DNA from: Musa acuminata AAA Group
Lineage: Eukaryota > Streptophyta > Magnoliopsida > Zingiberales > Musaceae
Direction of reading: 5' to 3'
Assembly: GCF_036884655.1 (NCBI RefSeq)
Contig: NC_088340.1
Location: 2,867,001 to 2,931,000 of the forward strand
DNA length: 64,000 nt
A program made the position numbers and the translations under genes. How positions within the stretch are numbered: position 1 is the first letter of the stretch; every line of letters starts with the position of its first letter. The notes beneath the pieces were generated by a model that saw nothing but the letters and a program-made list of their open reading frames with translations, was not told the origin of the DNA and searched no databases. Positions 37,401 through 49,477 of this stretch are shown here, piece after piece.

Positions 37401-38806
37401 TATGCTACATCAGAATCAAAGACAACAGTCCCATATCATAAGGCAGGAAATTGTCTGAAATGCCTTGATGAATTCTTTGAAACAAGAACTTGATATAAGT
37501 TAACTAATTGTAGCAACAGCTGAAACTTCTCGCAATGAACCAAATCATTTAAAAGGTCCTTACTTGCTCCCTGAAATAAGCCACAGCTCTTTCAGCACAC
37601 ATCTCCAAACTCTCGCCGTTTGGGGGAGGAATGTCATAACTACGACGCCATTCATGAACTTTGTCTTTTCCAAAACGGTCAGCTGTTTCCTGCTTATTAA
37701 GACCTTGTAATTCACCATACCTAAAGGAAACAATAGGAAACAACACAATTATATTATAAACTGATCTGAGACTAATTCTTATACAACAAGTAAACATGTT
37801 TATTGAAAATATTAAAAGAGTAGCCATTACATTCTTTCATTCAGTTGCCAGGCAGTTATCACAGGAATGGACTGTTTGTTGGTTTCTTCACTATATATTT
37901 GACTCCACTTCTGGGCCTGTTTGCTCTCATTGTGCATAATGATCGGAACCTAAATCAAAGTCAACAAGAGAGAAAAGCAATTGTTAAGACTTCTTGATAG
38001 CGTAACATATTGAGAGAAATACTATAGACAAGAAAGAAGTTCACTACTATAATTAGCAAGGTAAAAGGATAGGAAGGAACAGAAACCTTTTTGCGACGAT
38101 GTTGGGTCATTGCTAGCATAGCAGTCATTTGGGCACGAATCAGTGAAGATGTAAAGATCGTGTCAATAGGTATATTGCTTATTCTTTTACCAGCTTCAAT
38201 TGCCTCCTCCACGCCCTTTTGAGTCAATGGTACATCAACACATCCTGTAAAGAGATTTTTCTCATTCCACAAAGACTCACCATGTCTAATCAATATTAGT
38301 GAAGCTTCACCTGCAAACAGACGAAACAACAATTAGCCTGGGCAAGAAAAAAAGGAATCAAGTTCCAGTTTCACATAGCTAAAATGTTTTTAAAATAACA
38401 TGCAGCAGCGCTCTAAAACTAGCTCAAAATACCTTCTCGATTACTTCTCATCTTTATTAGGTGATATCATTTGCTAGAAATATAACATCTAAAAAGAAAC
38501 AGTGAAAACTGCAAAAAAAACAAAAAACTACTTACTTGATTTTTTCTGAGAATCACTAGAATTGCTGTTTGATGGTATTTGAACCGGATCGGCAACCGAA
38601 GAATGTGAGCTCGATGCACGAACCACACACAATTTCAAGCTCCGAGGATAGCAGCTTCCTCTTGTAAGAAGCCGCATCTCGATGGTTACACCCTTAGAAA
38701 CAGTTTTCACAGGTAAGCTTCCAAGCCGGCTTAACAAGCCAGTTTTACCGTCGTATCCCTGGCCTTGGATGGAACCAAGGGTATGATAACATGCTGTTGA
38801 AGCCAT
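34465..38806 (-). CDS. 2,3-bisphosphoglycerate-dependent phosphoglycerate mutase-like protein, plastid-type
   Basis: Seven exons on the minus strand: 38806-38536, 38310-38087, 37949-37831, 37720-37564, 36532-36431, 36341-36222 and 34509-34465, joining to 345 codons. The first ~90 residues are rich in Ser, Arg and Lys and poor in acidic residues, as in a chloroplast transit peptide. Exon 2 opens the enzyme: Leu-Ile-Arg-His-Gly-Glu-Ser with His100 the expected phospho-acceptor, then the Asn-Leu-Phe-Thr-Gly motif. The second catalytic His273 is in Ala-Ala-His-Gly-Asn. The family interconverts 3- and 2-phosphoglycerate. Plants mainly use the unrelated cofactor-independent enzyme for glycolysis, so this bacterial-type protein may have a plastid or phosphatase-like role; that is inference. 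Intron 6 (1.7 kb) holds a tandem repeat. A 5' UTR intron is likely (gcatcag just before the ATG). Confidence 0.92.
34577..35100. repeat. ~170-bp tandem repeat, three copies, in intron 6 of the phosphoglycerate mutase gene
   Basis: gtagctatgttg marks the starts at 34581, 34756 and 34925. Each unit continues with acttataggataaaat, taatataattac and a tggtaatcatacaat-like end. The copies are about 85-90 percent alike by eye. Confidence 0.85.
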
Positions 38807-40213
38807 TCTGATGCATTTACATAAAAGTGAGGATGAAATCTTGGCAATTATGTGATAATTACTTCAGAAAGAACAAAGAGAACAACCATGATTAAAGTAT
38901 AATGTATTTTTTATTAAATTAGAAGAATTTTTCATTACATCAAATGGCATATATAACGTGGACTCAAACTTGATATTTATCACTTGTGCAACAATACACT
39001 AACCAACCAACATGGATGTCTCTGTTCAACAGAGAGAGTAAGGACTGTATAATGTAATTTTTCACCTAAAAGATTATAATAGTAATGTTGCAATAAGTAA
39101 ACCAATTCCCTTATTTCCTTATCTTCTAACTCGTTCCAAGGATCTAAAGAAATAGGAACGTCGCAAGGTTACACTAAAAGCAGCGTAATATGACATAAAC
39201 TATCAACGATTTAAAACATACCGAGATTAAATAGATCGATAACAGGAGCAGTTTGAATATCGATGAAAAAGCATAAAGGTAATCATTTCTTGACCTAAGG
39301 ATGCAAGGTTTCAATCAGATGCATAATTTGATCATCTAGAAATAACTAGCAAAGCAAAGTTTTCTTCCGATCGGACTCAAGAATGGACGTTTCCATATGA
39401 AATTTCTGAGATCTAACTAGAAAATGTACTCTAGAAACGCAAAGAAGCAGCCTCATAACTGCATATTAGGACAATCTCAGAAAGATCATTCTTTTCCGGG
39501 TCCTGAGAATTTGGGAAACAAGAAGAAAGAAGAGATCAAGACGCCACCTTTTTCCGGCACACGGGAAGCTCGATTCAGAGCCTCGGAGACCGCAAGATGG
39601 CACCTTTTGTAGCGTGTCCGTGGAGTCCCCGCGAACCAAGACGAATCTCGATGAAACCGAGGCCAAGATAGGCAGCAACCGGACGGGTGCGCGCAGGAAA
39701 AAGGAGCAAAAGATCGAGAAGAAATGGCTGAGGAAACAAAGCTTCTCGGAGAAGGCGATCGAGTATGGCGAGAGCGGACAAGTCTAAGTTGTCAGCCGAA
39801 GAGAGGATGGTTAGATGGTGCAATTTATGTAGGCTTCAGCGGTGTCACCAAACTTGGCGGAAGAACGATAGAAACACACACAGAGGGGTTGGTGGGAAAG
39901 ACAGAGACAACAAAAAAGAAAAAGAAACGTTTTGGAAACACTTTTTCCCACACGCATAAAACGTTTTCTCTAACGACAAGTTGGTAGCACGCTTCAAATG
40001 CGGAGAGTTGACCGATTTGAGTTGCTTCTTTGGTGCTGAACAAAGATGAATCTAATCGTATGGGTTACAAAGTCAGTTTGGAGAGCACAAATCGTTGACT
40101 GACCGCATGAGTTTCCTCCCGAAGACAATTGCATCGACATGGATTATTCCAAGAATGATGGTGCATTTTAATGAAGGGGTAGGTGATGACCTCTTCTTCC
40201 TTGTGGAGTAGGA

Positions 40214-40216
<3 letters not shown>

Positions 40217-40251
<35 letters not shown>
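40217..40251. repeat. GA dinucleotide microsatellite
   Basis: About 17 GA units in promoter-proximal DNA. GA tracts near plant start sites can bind BPC/GAGA factors, but nothing here proves that. Confidence 0.9.
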
Positions 40252-40253
<2 letters not shown>

Positions 40254-41401
40254 GGGTAGATGGGGCTTTTGGAAGGACCAGACTCTGCCATGGAGAGGGT
40301 TAGGTGGAAGAATATGCATGAAGAATATTATCGATGCCAATGCTAACAACAACCCCTCCATGATGAGCATTCTTTCTCTGGGCTGGGCTATTTGGGCCGG
40401 TCTATGGCTTTACGGAGCCCAAATCTGCTGAGGCCGCAGTACTTCTGTGAGCCCAACCCAATAAAAAAGGCCAGTTGGCGGAACGGAATTGGTCGGATTC
40501 CACGGAAGGGCCATGGCCTGATTCATTCCTTCCTCTTTTACCTTCCAGGCAAAGGGAAGGTGAGAGCACTCAACCTCCAATATTGACCTCCACTGGTGTC
40601 TTACCTCTTCGCTACCTCTTCTCCGCCGCTCATCAAGAACAAAGCAGGAGGTCAATAAAGGGTGACGGCGGTGGTGGTGGAGACGACACGCCCACTCGTC
40701 GCATCAAAAGCTAGCGAGCTTTTGGTCGCAGCCTCGAGATACACCAGCTTCATGTATCATCAGGACAGTGTTCTAACGATCAATGATAACTGGCAAAGAT
40801 ATGGGAGTGGACCTCCATGAGCACGAGCAACTTGGGAATGACATGAACAGGGTGAAAGATCTAATTTGGGCTGCGTGGTTGACAACCTACAGACTTCTCG
40901 TAGCTCTCTCGAAGATGCGTGAGGCCATATCTAGATGTGCATAACGACCATGGGTGGAAAAGACTAGTCTCTGCTTCATCTACTCCTGTGGGGGCTAAAA
41001 CTTGAACTCCATGTCTGGGCATCTGATGCCTGGAGGGCTGCTAGAAATTGAATGGAAAAGCTTGTTTGGATTCACTTTTCCTTCCCATATCTACTGTGGC
41101 TCACATGACGGGCATAAAGGTCAGGGGTGAGGGACCAACCTACATAATGCAATCTCAACCTCTCCTCTCCTCTCACCGGTTTAGGTGAATCCTACTCCCA
41201 TAATTCATCTGAAGGGAAGACGAAGAAGGGAGAGCTGAAGCCATTGTGAAGACATGGAAAGGGAAGGGCCGGCTGAGTAGGCGTGGGGCCGGGGGGAGTA
41301 CAAAGGGACCCCCCGCATGATTACGTCATCAGGTGCTTAAAAATAGTCCATCCTAGCTGTCCTTTGGATCATCATAAGGGTGAGAATTGGAAAGTGGTTT
41401 T

Positions 41402-41406
<5 letters not shown>

Positions 41407-41463
<57 letters not shown>
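41407..41463. repeat. TA dinucleotide microsatellite
   Basis: 57 bp of pure TA, about 0.9 kb upstream of the FLZ gene. Confidence 0.95.
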
Positions 41464-41465
<2 letters not shown>

Positions 41466-42385
41466 CCCCGATAGTGAGAGATGAAATAGAGGAGGAGAGG
41501 AGGAAGAGGGCGACGAGTGGGTGGCCCCCAATAATTGACGCCACGGCCCCATCGACGCCAAATAATTGGCGACCGCGACACCTCACATGCCCCCACTCGC
41601 CGCACACCATCTCATCTCCGCGGCTATCTTATCACGATAAGATATGACATGTATATCTCGTTCGGGATTCTCGTGTTTGCGTCGACAAATGGACACGTCG
41701 GATCGTAAGATAAAAAGGGACCGAATCGTGAACGCTGTCTCGATAGGTCAAGTGGGTACGGCTTTCTCGCGTCGCTCTCATCCCACTCACCGTTGGGGCC
41801 CGCATCGCCATCATTCGCGAGTCGTCGGACCTGGGTTAAAGGTAGCCGTCGATCATGATCAGGTTGCATCGAGATGTGATGTTACGGTGCATAGACGGAC
41901 CGTCGGATCCCTTCGTTTGGGCCCCGTGGATGGCGGGTGTCAATTACTCGCCGACGAGTTGTTGGTGCTCAATTTATCGTCGCCTTCAACTGATGACCAA
42001 TAATTGAACTAAAGAAGACAAAATAAATATAGAAATTTTGAGATAATAATTTCGCAATAATGATATTTATATATAAATAATATGGGTTAAATAGAGCTTC
42101 GTTCAGTTCAAAATAAAAATGAAATAGAAAAGAAAATTCGAATAAAGAAGAGATTAAAAAAGAGTAAAAACAAAAAGGAAAAATAGAGGGCAAACGTGGA
42201 CGCACGGGTGGAACGGACGGTCGTGATCGGTCTTCTACTCTCTTTTATTTCCCCCATTTCCCCCTCCTTTCCACGCCCCTTCTTCTCCCTCTGCGGTTTC
42301 CTCGGCTCGCTTTACTCCCTCCTTAGCTAACTGCCCCCTCCTCCTTCCATAGACAGCTCCTCATCTTCTTCATCGCTGGAGAGTG

Positions 42386-43514
42386 ATGGATAGAGGAGGA
42401 GGAGGAGGAAGAGAGATGTTGCTGGGGAAGCGGCAGCGGCCTCCCATGAGGCGGACGACCAGCATGACCGAGTTCGCCGCCGACGTCGTCCTCACGGATG
42501 TCGAGGCCACGCAGGCTCCGTCCGACCATGAGAAGACTAGCGACGTCCTCCACCACCAGTGGAACCCGTGGATGGAGCCGCAGAGGGCGGCGGAGTTGCC
42601 CGCGCAGAGGAGGGCCTCCGGCGTCGCGAACTGGCTGGAGGCGAGGTACCATGGGAGCCTGGTGCTGTCGCCGCGTACTGGCGGGCACCGGAAGAACTCT
42701 GCCGACCTTGCCGTGGTGGAGACGGCGCCCTTCCTCAGGGCCTGCGGCCTCTGCAAACGCCGCCTTGGCCCCGGCCGGGACACGTTCATGTATAGGTACT
42801 GTTTCTGGTCCATCGATTTATATTTTTGCCCTAAAAATTCGTTTTTTATTGTTCTGGTTGATGTTTCTTGGTGAAAACTCGAGGACGAGCCTAACTGCTC
42901 GCAGAGCTACTGCTGTCCATCATGCCTGCTTATCACCTCAAAATTCTCATCTTTCTTTAATGATTATTACGGATTGACGATGATGTCCAAGTTGATGTAT
43001 ATTGCTGATAAAATTTCTTCTTCTTTTTCATATCTTGGGGAAATTTAAACACAATTTCTTTGTTTATTTTTTCTCTGATTTATTCCTCGCCGTATCTTCT
43101 TCCATGAGGAATAACTATTTCGAGGTGCCGAGTTCATACACTATCTGGTTGGTGTGTGTTGTTGCTTGGTAAGCCTTTTGAAAGGCAAAGGTAGATCCAA
43201 ACATGTAGAGAAGAAGGCTTTCACCATCTCGTGCACCTCACTGCTCCTCTAGTTAAATCCCTTTCCATCAATGCAGTCTTTATTGTTCACCCAATTGTTG
43301 CAGTCTCAGTTGTCTTTCTTGTTGCCTTATTATTGAAATTTTCTTTTGCTTGCACAGGGGTGATATTGCATTTTGCAGCCTCGAATGCCGGCAGCAGCAC
43401 ATAAATCTGGAGGAGCGCAAGGAGAAATGCTCTCTGACTTCCATCAAGGATGCTGTTCCTGCAGCCAACGGCTCCGAGAATGCTGGCAATGGCGAAACAG
43501 TGGCAGCTGCATGA
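42386..43514 (+). CDS. FLZ-type (DUF581) zinc-finger protein
   Basis: Two exons, 42386-42795 and 43358-43514, join to 188 codons. The start is the ATG following a GA-rich leader. A glycine-rich N-terminus is followed by a basic patch with Arg-Arg-Thr-Thr-Ser-Met-Thr-Glu-Phe, a common FLZ N-terminal motif. The FLZ finger has Cys120-x2-Cys123, then 19 residues, then Cys143-x3-Cys147, with Phe-Met-Tyr-Arg-Gly-Asp in between. The intron falls inside the finger, as is usual for this family. FLZ proteins are plant-specific adaptors that bind SnRK1 kinase subunits and tune energy and stress signalling. The member cannot be named from sequence alone. Confidence 0.92.
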
Positions 43515-46360
43515 GATTTAGAGTTACTCTGGGGTTCTCAAGTTCCACCATTGGAGATGCCACAAGGCAAAGATTATAGATCTATTTGGGTCCTACGGTT
43601 TTGACGCAGCCGTGCTGTCAGTAGAGGGAAATATAATGTGAGCTTGATGCTTATGTAATTCCCAACCCCATATTTTTGGTTCTTATGAGAAGCAATGAAG
43701 GGGCTCTACACCACCATCATCTTCTTCTTCTTCTTCTTGTATTGTGGTCTGGAAAGGAAACAGCTTGTTGAATCAAAAAGTGGGAATCATGTGAGTCAGA
43801 TGATGCCCCGTCCTTTTCCAGCGATTCCTGCTAGACATTAACACACACATGAAAACAACTTCTACCTAAAATTGGAGCAAAGCAAATCTTCTTCCATTTG
43901 CAGGACCTGTACAGTGCTCGCATTTAGCTTTTCACTGGACTGAATCAGAATCAAAGTATAACTGGTTGCTGCGTATTGATGAATCATCTCTATGATGAAA
44001 CCTCACTTCAACCCTGAATCATTGTGATGTTAGGCAACATGGCTAGTAATCGCAGACACAGTCATTGCAGAAGAAACCTTCCATGGTGTGGTCTGTCGGG
44101 GCCTACTTTCTGTATCGGCATTGTTCTCAGCTGTGACGTTGAATCTTAGGCTCACTTTCCTATGAGATCTGGAGGTGCAGCTTCTTCTCACCGTTCCAAC
44201 TCCTCGGTCTGCATGCTCTGCACCAACTCCCCGATCAACAATATTGCTGCAATGCGTATGGCGTACACAGTACAGATTCTAGATTTACAGATCTCTTTCC
44301 TCGTGGTGGTCCTATTATTTATGGCGAAGTAAGATCTAGCTGAGCAAAGATGTAGATTCCAGCCGAGGCATACAAGCAAGATGACAACTGGGCTAAATTA
44401 ACAAAGCTCCAATTGGCCTAATCTTGAGAAAGGGGAACTCAGTGGAGTTTACAGAACTATCATGGGGTGCTTTCAAAGGCATAGAATAATGGTTTCTCTC
44501 CTCTTGTCTGCTGATCAAAGCATATTCTGCACTTCAAAAACTCGGGGAGATTAAGCTACATGACATAAGATATTATGGATGGCATTAATGGCCACTATTC
44601 TATTGCTCTGTGACAAAAGATATTGTGGAATCTTGTACCAGGCCAGGGTGATTAAGCCAAAGTTTTGAGTGTCAGATATCCAATAGCTTTCGCTGCATAA
44701 GCTGTCTCCCTTTGCACATCACAGCTGCCGTGGATTAGGAAGCCATGTAATTTTTTCTATTAACTTAATCCTGATTAGACTTCATCATTAAGCTTGTCTA
44801 CTCTTACAAAAACTATAGCTTCTTCCTTTGGGTTTTATTGTAAGTTTCTTTTGCTGCTGCCAAGCTAATATCTTGTGTCACCACCCCATCTCCCACAAGG
44901 GATGCCCTAGTTGAGGGTGTGTGTCCCAGGGTCAGTAATGGATGAAGGAAGACCAAGAAAGATACTGGTACCACCATTCATTCAGTGTAAAATGGAGTTG
45001 TAGGATCTAGCTGTCCTGCAAATAATTGATCAAAAGCTGTTGGATTTGTGTTCTTTCTCACTATGTTGTTCTAGCAAGGACTAACACTCTTGTGCAGATT
45101 TTTCTCATCAACGGCACTGAGAACAGATATGAGATTATTTCACTGAACGAAGGTGTTTCCCAGCTCATAGAATGCACTAATGACTGCAGAGCCAGTTAAC
45201 CTATGACCAACTGTTTGGTGGTTCAACTCTCTAGCTTGAAGTCTCAAGCTTTTTAGGGCAGCAAGGTGAATGTGATCTCCTACATGAATCTTTCAACAGG
45301 TAGCAATAAATCTTGCATGATGGTAGGAGAAGTGTGGAAATCAAGCAGGGTGATCTTAATGCAAGAAACACTAGCCATGTGGTCCATCAGCTAACCATCA
45401 TGCATGTCTCAAACAACATGAGCTGTGCTGATTGTGGTCCAGATAGATAGAGAAGATGGTGAGGGGAGATGGGAGGGGTGTGTGATACAGTCAAGGTGTT
45501 ATTTTTGTATTCTAGTTGGTCCATGGGTTGGTCAATTGTTTCATCAGAATAGATTGATGACCAACCAAAACCAACTGAGAAAGGAGACAGCAGGATGAAA
45601 CACAATGCCTCTTCTATTTGGTGTAGAGGCAACCAGTGCCGTGCTGATGTGGTGGGCAAACAGGAGCCTCAGGACAAGACTGCTGCCGACCTTCGATGCA
45701 TGCAACCCTTCTCTGCTCAAAACCATCGAACCAGATGGCCATTAATGCATGACAAAGTGACCCTGTGGAGCCTCCTGCTCCGAAGCCTGAACTACTTGAT
45801 TGATCTCCATGGTTGATGCAGCTCGAAGCCATCACTCCCTTTTCGTTAACTTGCACTGCTGAATTCCCAATGACAAGGTTTAGGATGAGCTGTGAATCTC
45901 AGCAAGGAGTAGCAGCCATGATGCCCTGTCTCAGGCCAACATGCTGTTTGTTAATGCTCAAGACAGATGATGATGCTTGATGATCGATCCCCACATGTTG
46001 AGGGTACCTAAAGAATCTTACACCCCAGCAATCTTGTGAGTTGACACAGAAAAATGAAATCTCACTAAAACAGGATTAATATGTTGGAGAGATAGATCTC
46101 AAGATTCAGTGTGATAGATAGAAGGGGATGCAAGATGAACCTGGTAAGTTTCTTCTTATGATACCCACACATACATACATGCCTGATAACTAGAAAGATA
46201 TTGGCGCTACAAACAATACAGGGATGAGAAAAGGCAGATTGATTCCTATGTATATGTCGATTAAGAAGATTAGAACATGATGACATGGGTTTGAAGGTGA
46301 GCAGAGTCCAAACAATTGAGACTTGGAGAAGTTACGTGCTAAGCAAAACAAAAATAATAT
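43515..46360. other. Intergenic, no gene recognised
   Basis: 3' UTR of the FLZ gene (TTC-rich tract near 43720-43737), then 2.5 kb with average base composition and only short open frames on both strands. Nothing here resembles a protein family I know, and no tRNA or obvious hairpin was found. Confidence 0.5.
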
Positions 46361-46453
46361 CCGACCTGCCGGATTCGAACCAGCGACCTAAGGATTTAAC
46401 TGTAAGATTCACCCCACTACAGTCCTCCGCTCTACCAACTGAGCTAAGGTCGG
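46361..46453 (-). tRNA. tRNA-Tyr (GTA), intron-containing
   Basis: The minus strand folds as a full cloverleaf: CCGACCT and AGGTCGG pair as the acceptor stem, the D arm reads TTAGCTCAGTTGGTAGAGC, and the T arm reads GGTTCGAATCC. The anticodon GTA is at 46420-46418. An intron of about 21 nt lies one base after the anticodon, as in all plant nuclear tRNA-Tyr genes. A T-run terminator lies just downstream (A-rich 46345-46355 on the plus strand), and an upstream AACAAA fits the plant CAA start motif. Confidence 0.97.
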
Positions 46454-46766
46454 TTTGTTATTCGATGAAGAAGTATAATATATTTATCATCTAAAATATC
46501 TTCTTCTGGTTTCTCTAATCCATCAGTTCTTCATTGGATACAGAAGAAAACAACAGTATTCGTGTATATAGAGACTGACAAAGGTCAGCATACGTAGTCT
46601 TACTCACTCCTACAAACACAAAGATTGTTTGGATTCCTTGTGGTTCATAGGAAGTTCCTTGGTTACCTGTCTCACGCACCAATCGTATATCTGTAGGCAC
46701 AGTGGTTGTATATGTTAATGAAATGCGAGCCAATGTTGGAGTTCTCATTCTGCTTGGAAACTGACG

Positions 46767-48646
46767 TCAACGCACGTTCGCCGGAGCAGCATTGCCGTCG
46801 TACGTGTTGGTAGCTGCGCCTCCGTCGTCCACGGGCACGCTCGGGCAGCCGGCCATCCCCTGCACCTGCTCGTGCGGCACCATCGTCGGCAAATCCGCCG
46901 GCCCCATCGGGTGCTGCCATGCAACCAAAACAGCGTCGTTTATACTCGGGGTGGGTGGGTCGGCCGGCCGGCCGGCCGGTCGTCCGTCCGTCGAGGAGGC
47001 GTACCTGAATCAGCGGGTAGGGCGGTGAGGGAATGAGGGCGGACAGGAACTCCGTGGAGGTGTACCCCTGGTGCCATGATGTATCGTGCTGGTTGCCGAC
47101 GTGGCATCCAGCCGCGCCGGGGTCCAGCTGCAGGCCCATGCTCTGCGGCGCGATCGAGTCGTAGATCGCGTGTTCCCTGACACATCAGCATGCATCCGCC
47201 GTCAAAAGGCGATGCGTGTGTCCATCGCTCATGAGCGAGCAAAACCATTGTGAGTTGTACCTGAGGTCCATCAAAGGATCGGACCCAACGAAGATCTGGT
47301 GGCTGGGGTTCGACGCTCCCTCCGGGACCCACTGCACCATCTCGTTCCCGTATGGGTCGGGCAGTCGTTCCTGCTGCGGCTGCAGGTACATCTGAAAAAG
47401 AATCGAAGCGTGGCACTTGCTTACATGCAAATATATCGAAGCGTGGGAAGAGATAAATGGGTGTGATGTTGGGCATGCTATTAATTACCTGCATGCTTGT
47501 AGTTGAGGGATCATACGGGGACAGATGATTACTCAGCAAATATTCCTGCAAGCGTAATAAATGAGAACCATTACTCCTCGGTAAACATTGCTCGTGAAAG
47601 GAAACAGCAAAGGAATGTGGACTGAACCTTTCTTGCCGTAACACGCTGCAATGCTTCCATGACGAACTTCTCGCATGACTCGAGATCAGTGATGGATGTG
47701 AAGCTAAGAGGATCAGGTTCAAAAAACCTGTTCATTCGGAAACAGCAAGGGGCCAATTCGATTACTCGGCAAAGGAGTGTGCCGATCAAGATCTTGTGAG
47801 TTGGGCAATACCTTAAGCGTTGCTCCATAAGCTGTAGCTGTTGTTGATACCGACAAATCTCCTGTTGAAGCTCCTGCATGTAGATAAGAGATAGGATTCA
47901 ATCGAGTGGAGTGGAGTGGAGTGGAGAAACAAAAAGAAAGAGAATACGAGTTGTTTACCTCTGCGTTGGAGTTGACCACCCCAGGACTGATTGAATCGGA
48001 GAAGACAACTCTGTGTTAGAACGAACCAGCAAGAAGTGAAAGCAAAACAAGGATCACATAGCATGAGAATTACTTGACGAGGGCAGCCGTGTCGTTCTCG
48101 CACTTGAGCTTTTTCAATGTGTTAATCACGAACTGCATGGATGGCAAGTGCACAACGCGTACGTGTATTACTCATATGACAGGGAGAAGTATGATAATCT
48201 AAGAGAGTTTTGAGATGTCTAACCTCTCGATTCTGGACCACCCTACATGCCAAAGCAAACAAATCAGTCTCATGCTCATCGAGAATGTTAACATGCAGGT
48301 AAGGTTTCTCGAAGATCGAAAAGGATTTATGGCTTACCCTCCCCTATCGTTCTCTGGGAGATTCACGTATCTAGCAAGTACGTCTTCGATCCTGAAAGAA
48401 AGAAGGAACAAATGTGTTCATGAATTGATATGTGTATTTGGACGTGATCAAAATAGAGGACCTTCTTCGTCCGGAGAAATGGCTGAGGCGTCCGGAGGGG
48501 GAGAACATGATGAGAGCGATGTCGATGTCGCACAGGACGGACAGCTCGTAGGCCTTCTTGATGAGGCCATTTCGACGCTTGGAGAAGGTCACCTGGCGAT
48601 TGGTGTTGTTCTCTATCCTCTTTATCTGGAGCTTAACTCGACCCAT
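46767..48646 (-). CDS. MIKC*-type MADS-box transcription factor (AGL66/67/104-like)
   Basis: Eleven exons on the minus strand: 48646-48462, 48391-48338, 48242-48224, 48132-48074, 48010-47959, 47873-47812, 47727-47628, 47545-47489, 47391-47261, 47176-47005 and 46913-46767, joining to 345 codons. Residues 1-60 are a complete MADS domain starting Met-Gly-Arg-Val-Lys-Leu. An extended I region over several small exons, and Gln-rich K-like helices after it (Glu-Leu-Gln-Gln-Glu), mark the MIKC* class. The motif Asp-Pro-Leu-Ser-Phe-Thr-Ser then Cys-Glu-Lys in exon 7 matches the AGL66/104 branch. Family knowledge: MIKC* proteins act as S-P clade heterodimers binding CArG-type sites and control late pollen gene expression. 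The smallest exon is 19 nt. The acceptor of exon 5 (48010) has a competing AG two bases on, which would shift the frame. Confidence 0.88.
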
Positions 48647-48659
48647 GATCCAAGATAAT

Positions 48660-49250
48660 CTGAGACACCAACAAAACAAGGAATTCCCGAGAAGGCCGCA
48701 CGTCTCCAAGGGTGCCGTGACAGGAAAATAGCCCAGCAAATCAAAAAGAATACCAGAGAGAGAGAGAGAAGAGGGGATGGCTTTGCGAGAGATGTGGCGA
48801 GAGGACGAAGGAGAGAGATTTTAGATGCTGTTCTGCCGGGAAGCATTCCTCCCCTACGACAACAACGGCTGGCTTCAAACTGAGAACTTCTCTTTCGCTA
48901 CCCGTTCGACCGCCACCCTTCTTGCACCACCACTGATTGGAGCAGCAGTAGCCTAAACGGGTCCCAAGTCCCAAGTAAACGAATCCAATCATAGTGCAGG
49001 TACATTGGACGAGTAATCCTTCGGTGGTACAATATTATTTCCCTACATTAACAGCTAATATTATTCCTCTCTCCTCTTCCCTAATATAAATAATAAATGG
49101 GAATACATTAATTGTAATGAATTATATGTTTTAACTACGTGTATAAGATACATGATATCAATTTTGCCGTAATTTCGATCAAATTTACGAAAGCTATGCA
49201 CTAACTTCACGCATGCCACTTCCATCACCAAATCATTCAAGATGCTGGCT

Positions 49251-49310
<60 letters not shown>

Positions 49311-49477
49311 ACTCGATCTATTCGATTAATCTCCCTTTTCTGCGCAAAAGATCATGCAACCTGCAACCCATGGATTGATTCCACGGTATTTTCGCAATCT
49401 ATTTCTAGCTAGACAGCAGCTGGAGAAGCTATAAGAAGCTGCGTTGAGCTCTCTTGTTCGACGTGTTCATAGCAAAG
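48660..49477. other. Divergent promoter region between the MADS and cysteine-rich peptide genes
   Basis: The MADS 5' leader has a GA-rich stretch near 48752-48770. A CT tract (49255-49290) followed by TA repeats (49291-49310) lies about 170 bp before the peptide gene. No gene is seen. Confidence 0.6.
49255..49310. repeat. Compound CT/TA microsatellite
   Basis: 36 bp of CT followed by 20 bp of TA, upstream of the cysteine-rich peptide gene. Confidence 0.95.

Larger units (their letters stand above)
38807..42385. other. Intergenic between two divergent genes
   Basis: 38807 to about 39800 is probably the 5' UTR, a UTR intron and the promoter of the phosphoglycerate mutase gene: a GC-rich minus-strand leader lies around 39520-39780. 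A GA microsatellite (40217-40251) and a TA microsatellite (41407-41463) follow. Open frames here are short, overlap on both strands and match nothing I know. No gene is called. 41500-42000 is relatively GC-rich; 42000-42240 is AT-rich. Confidence 0.55.

Noticed and set aside
42370..42977. Several long frames on both strands around the FLZ exon
   Set aside because: High GC content of exon 1 creates shadow frames; only one carries the FLZ cysteines and a proper splice donor.
46672..47722. 155- and 260-codon minus-strand frames
   Set aside because: They read through introns of the MADS gene in mixed frames; the spliced model explains the same exons.
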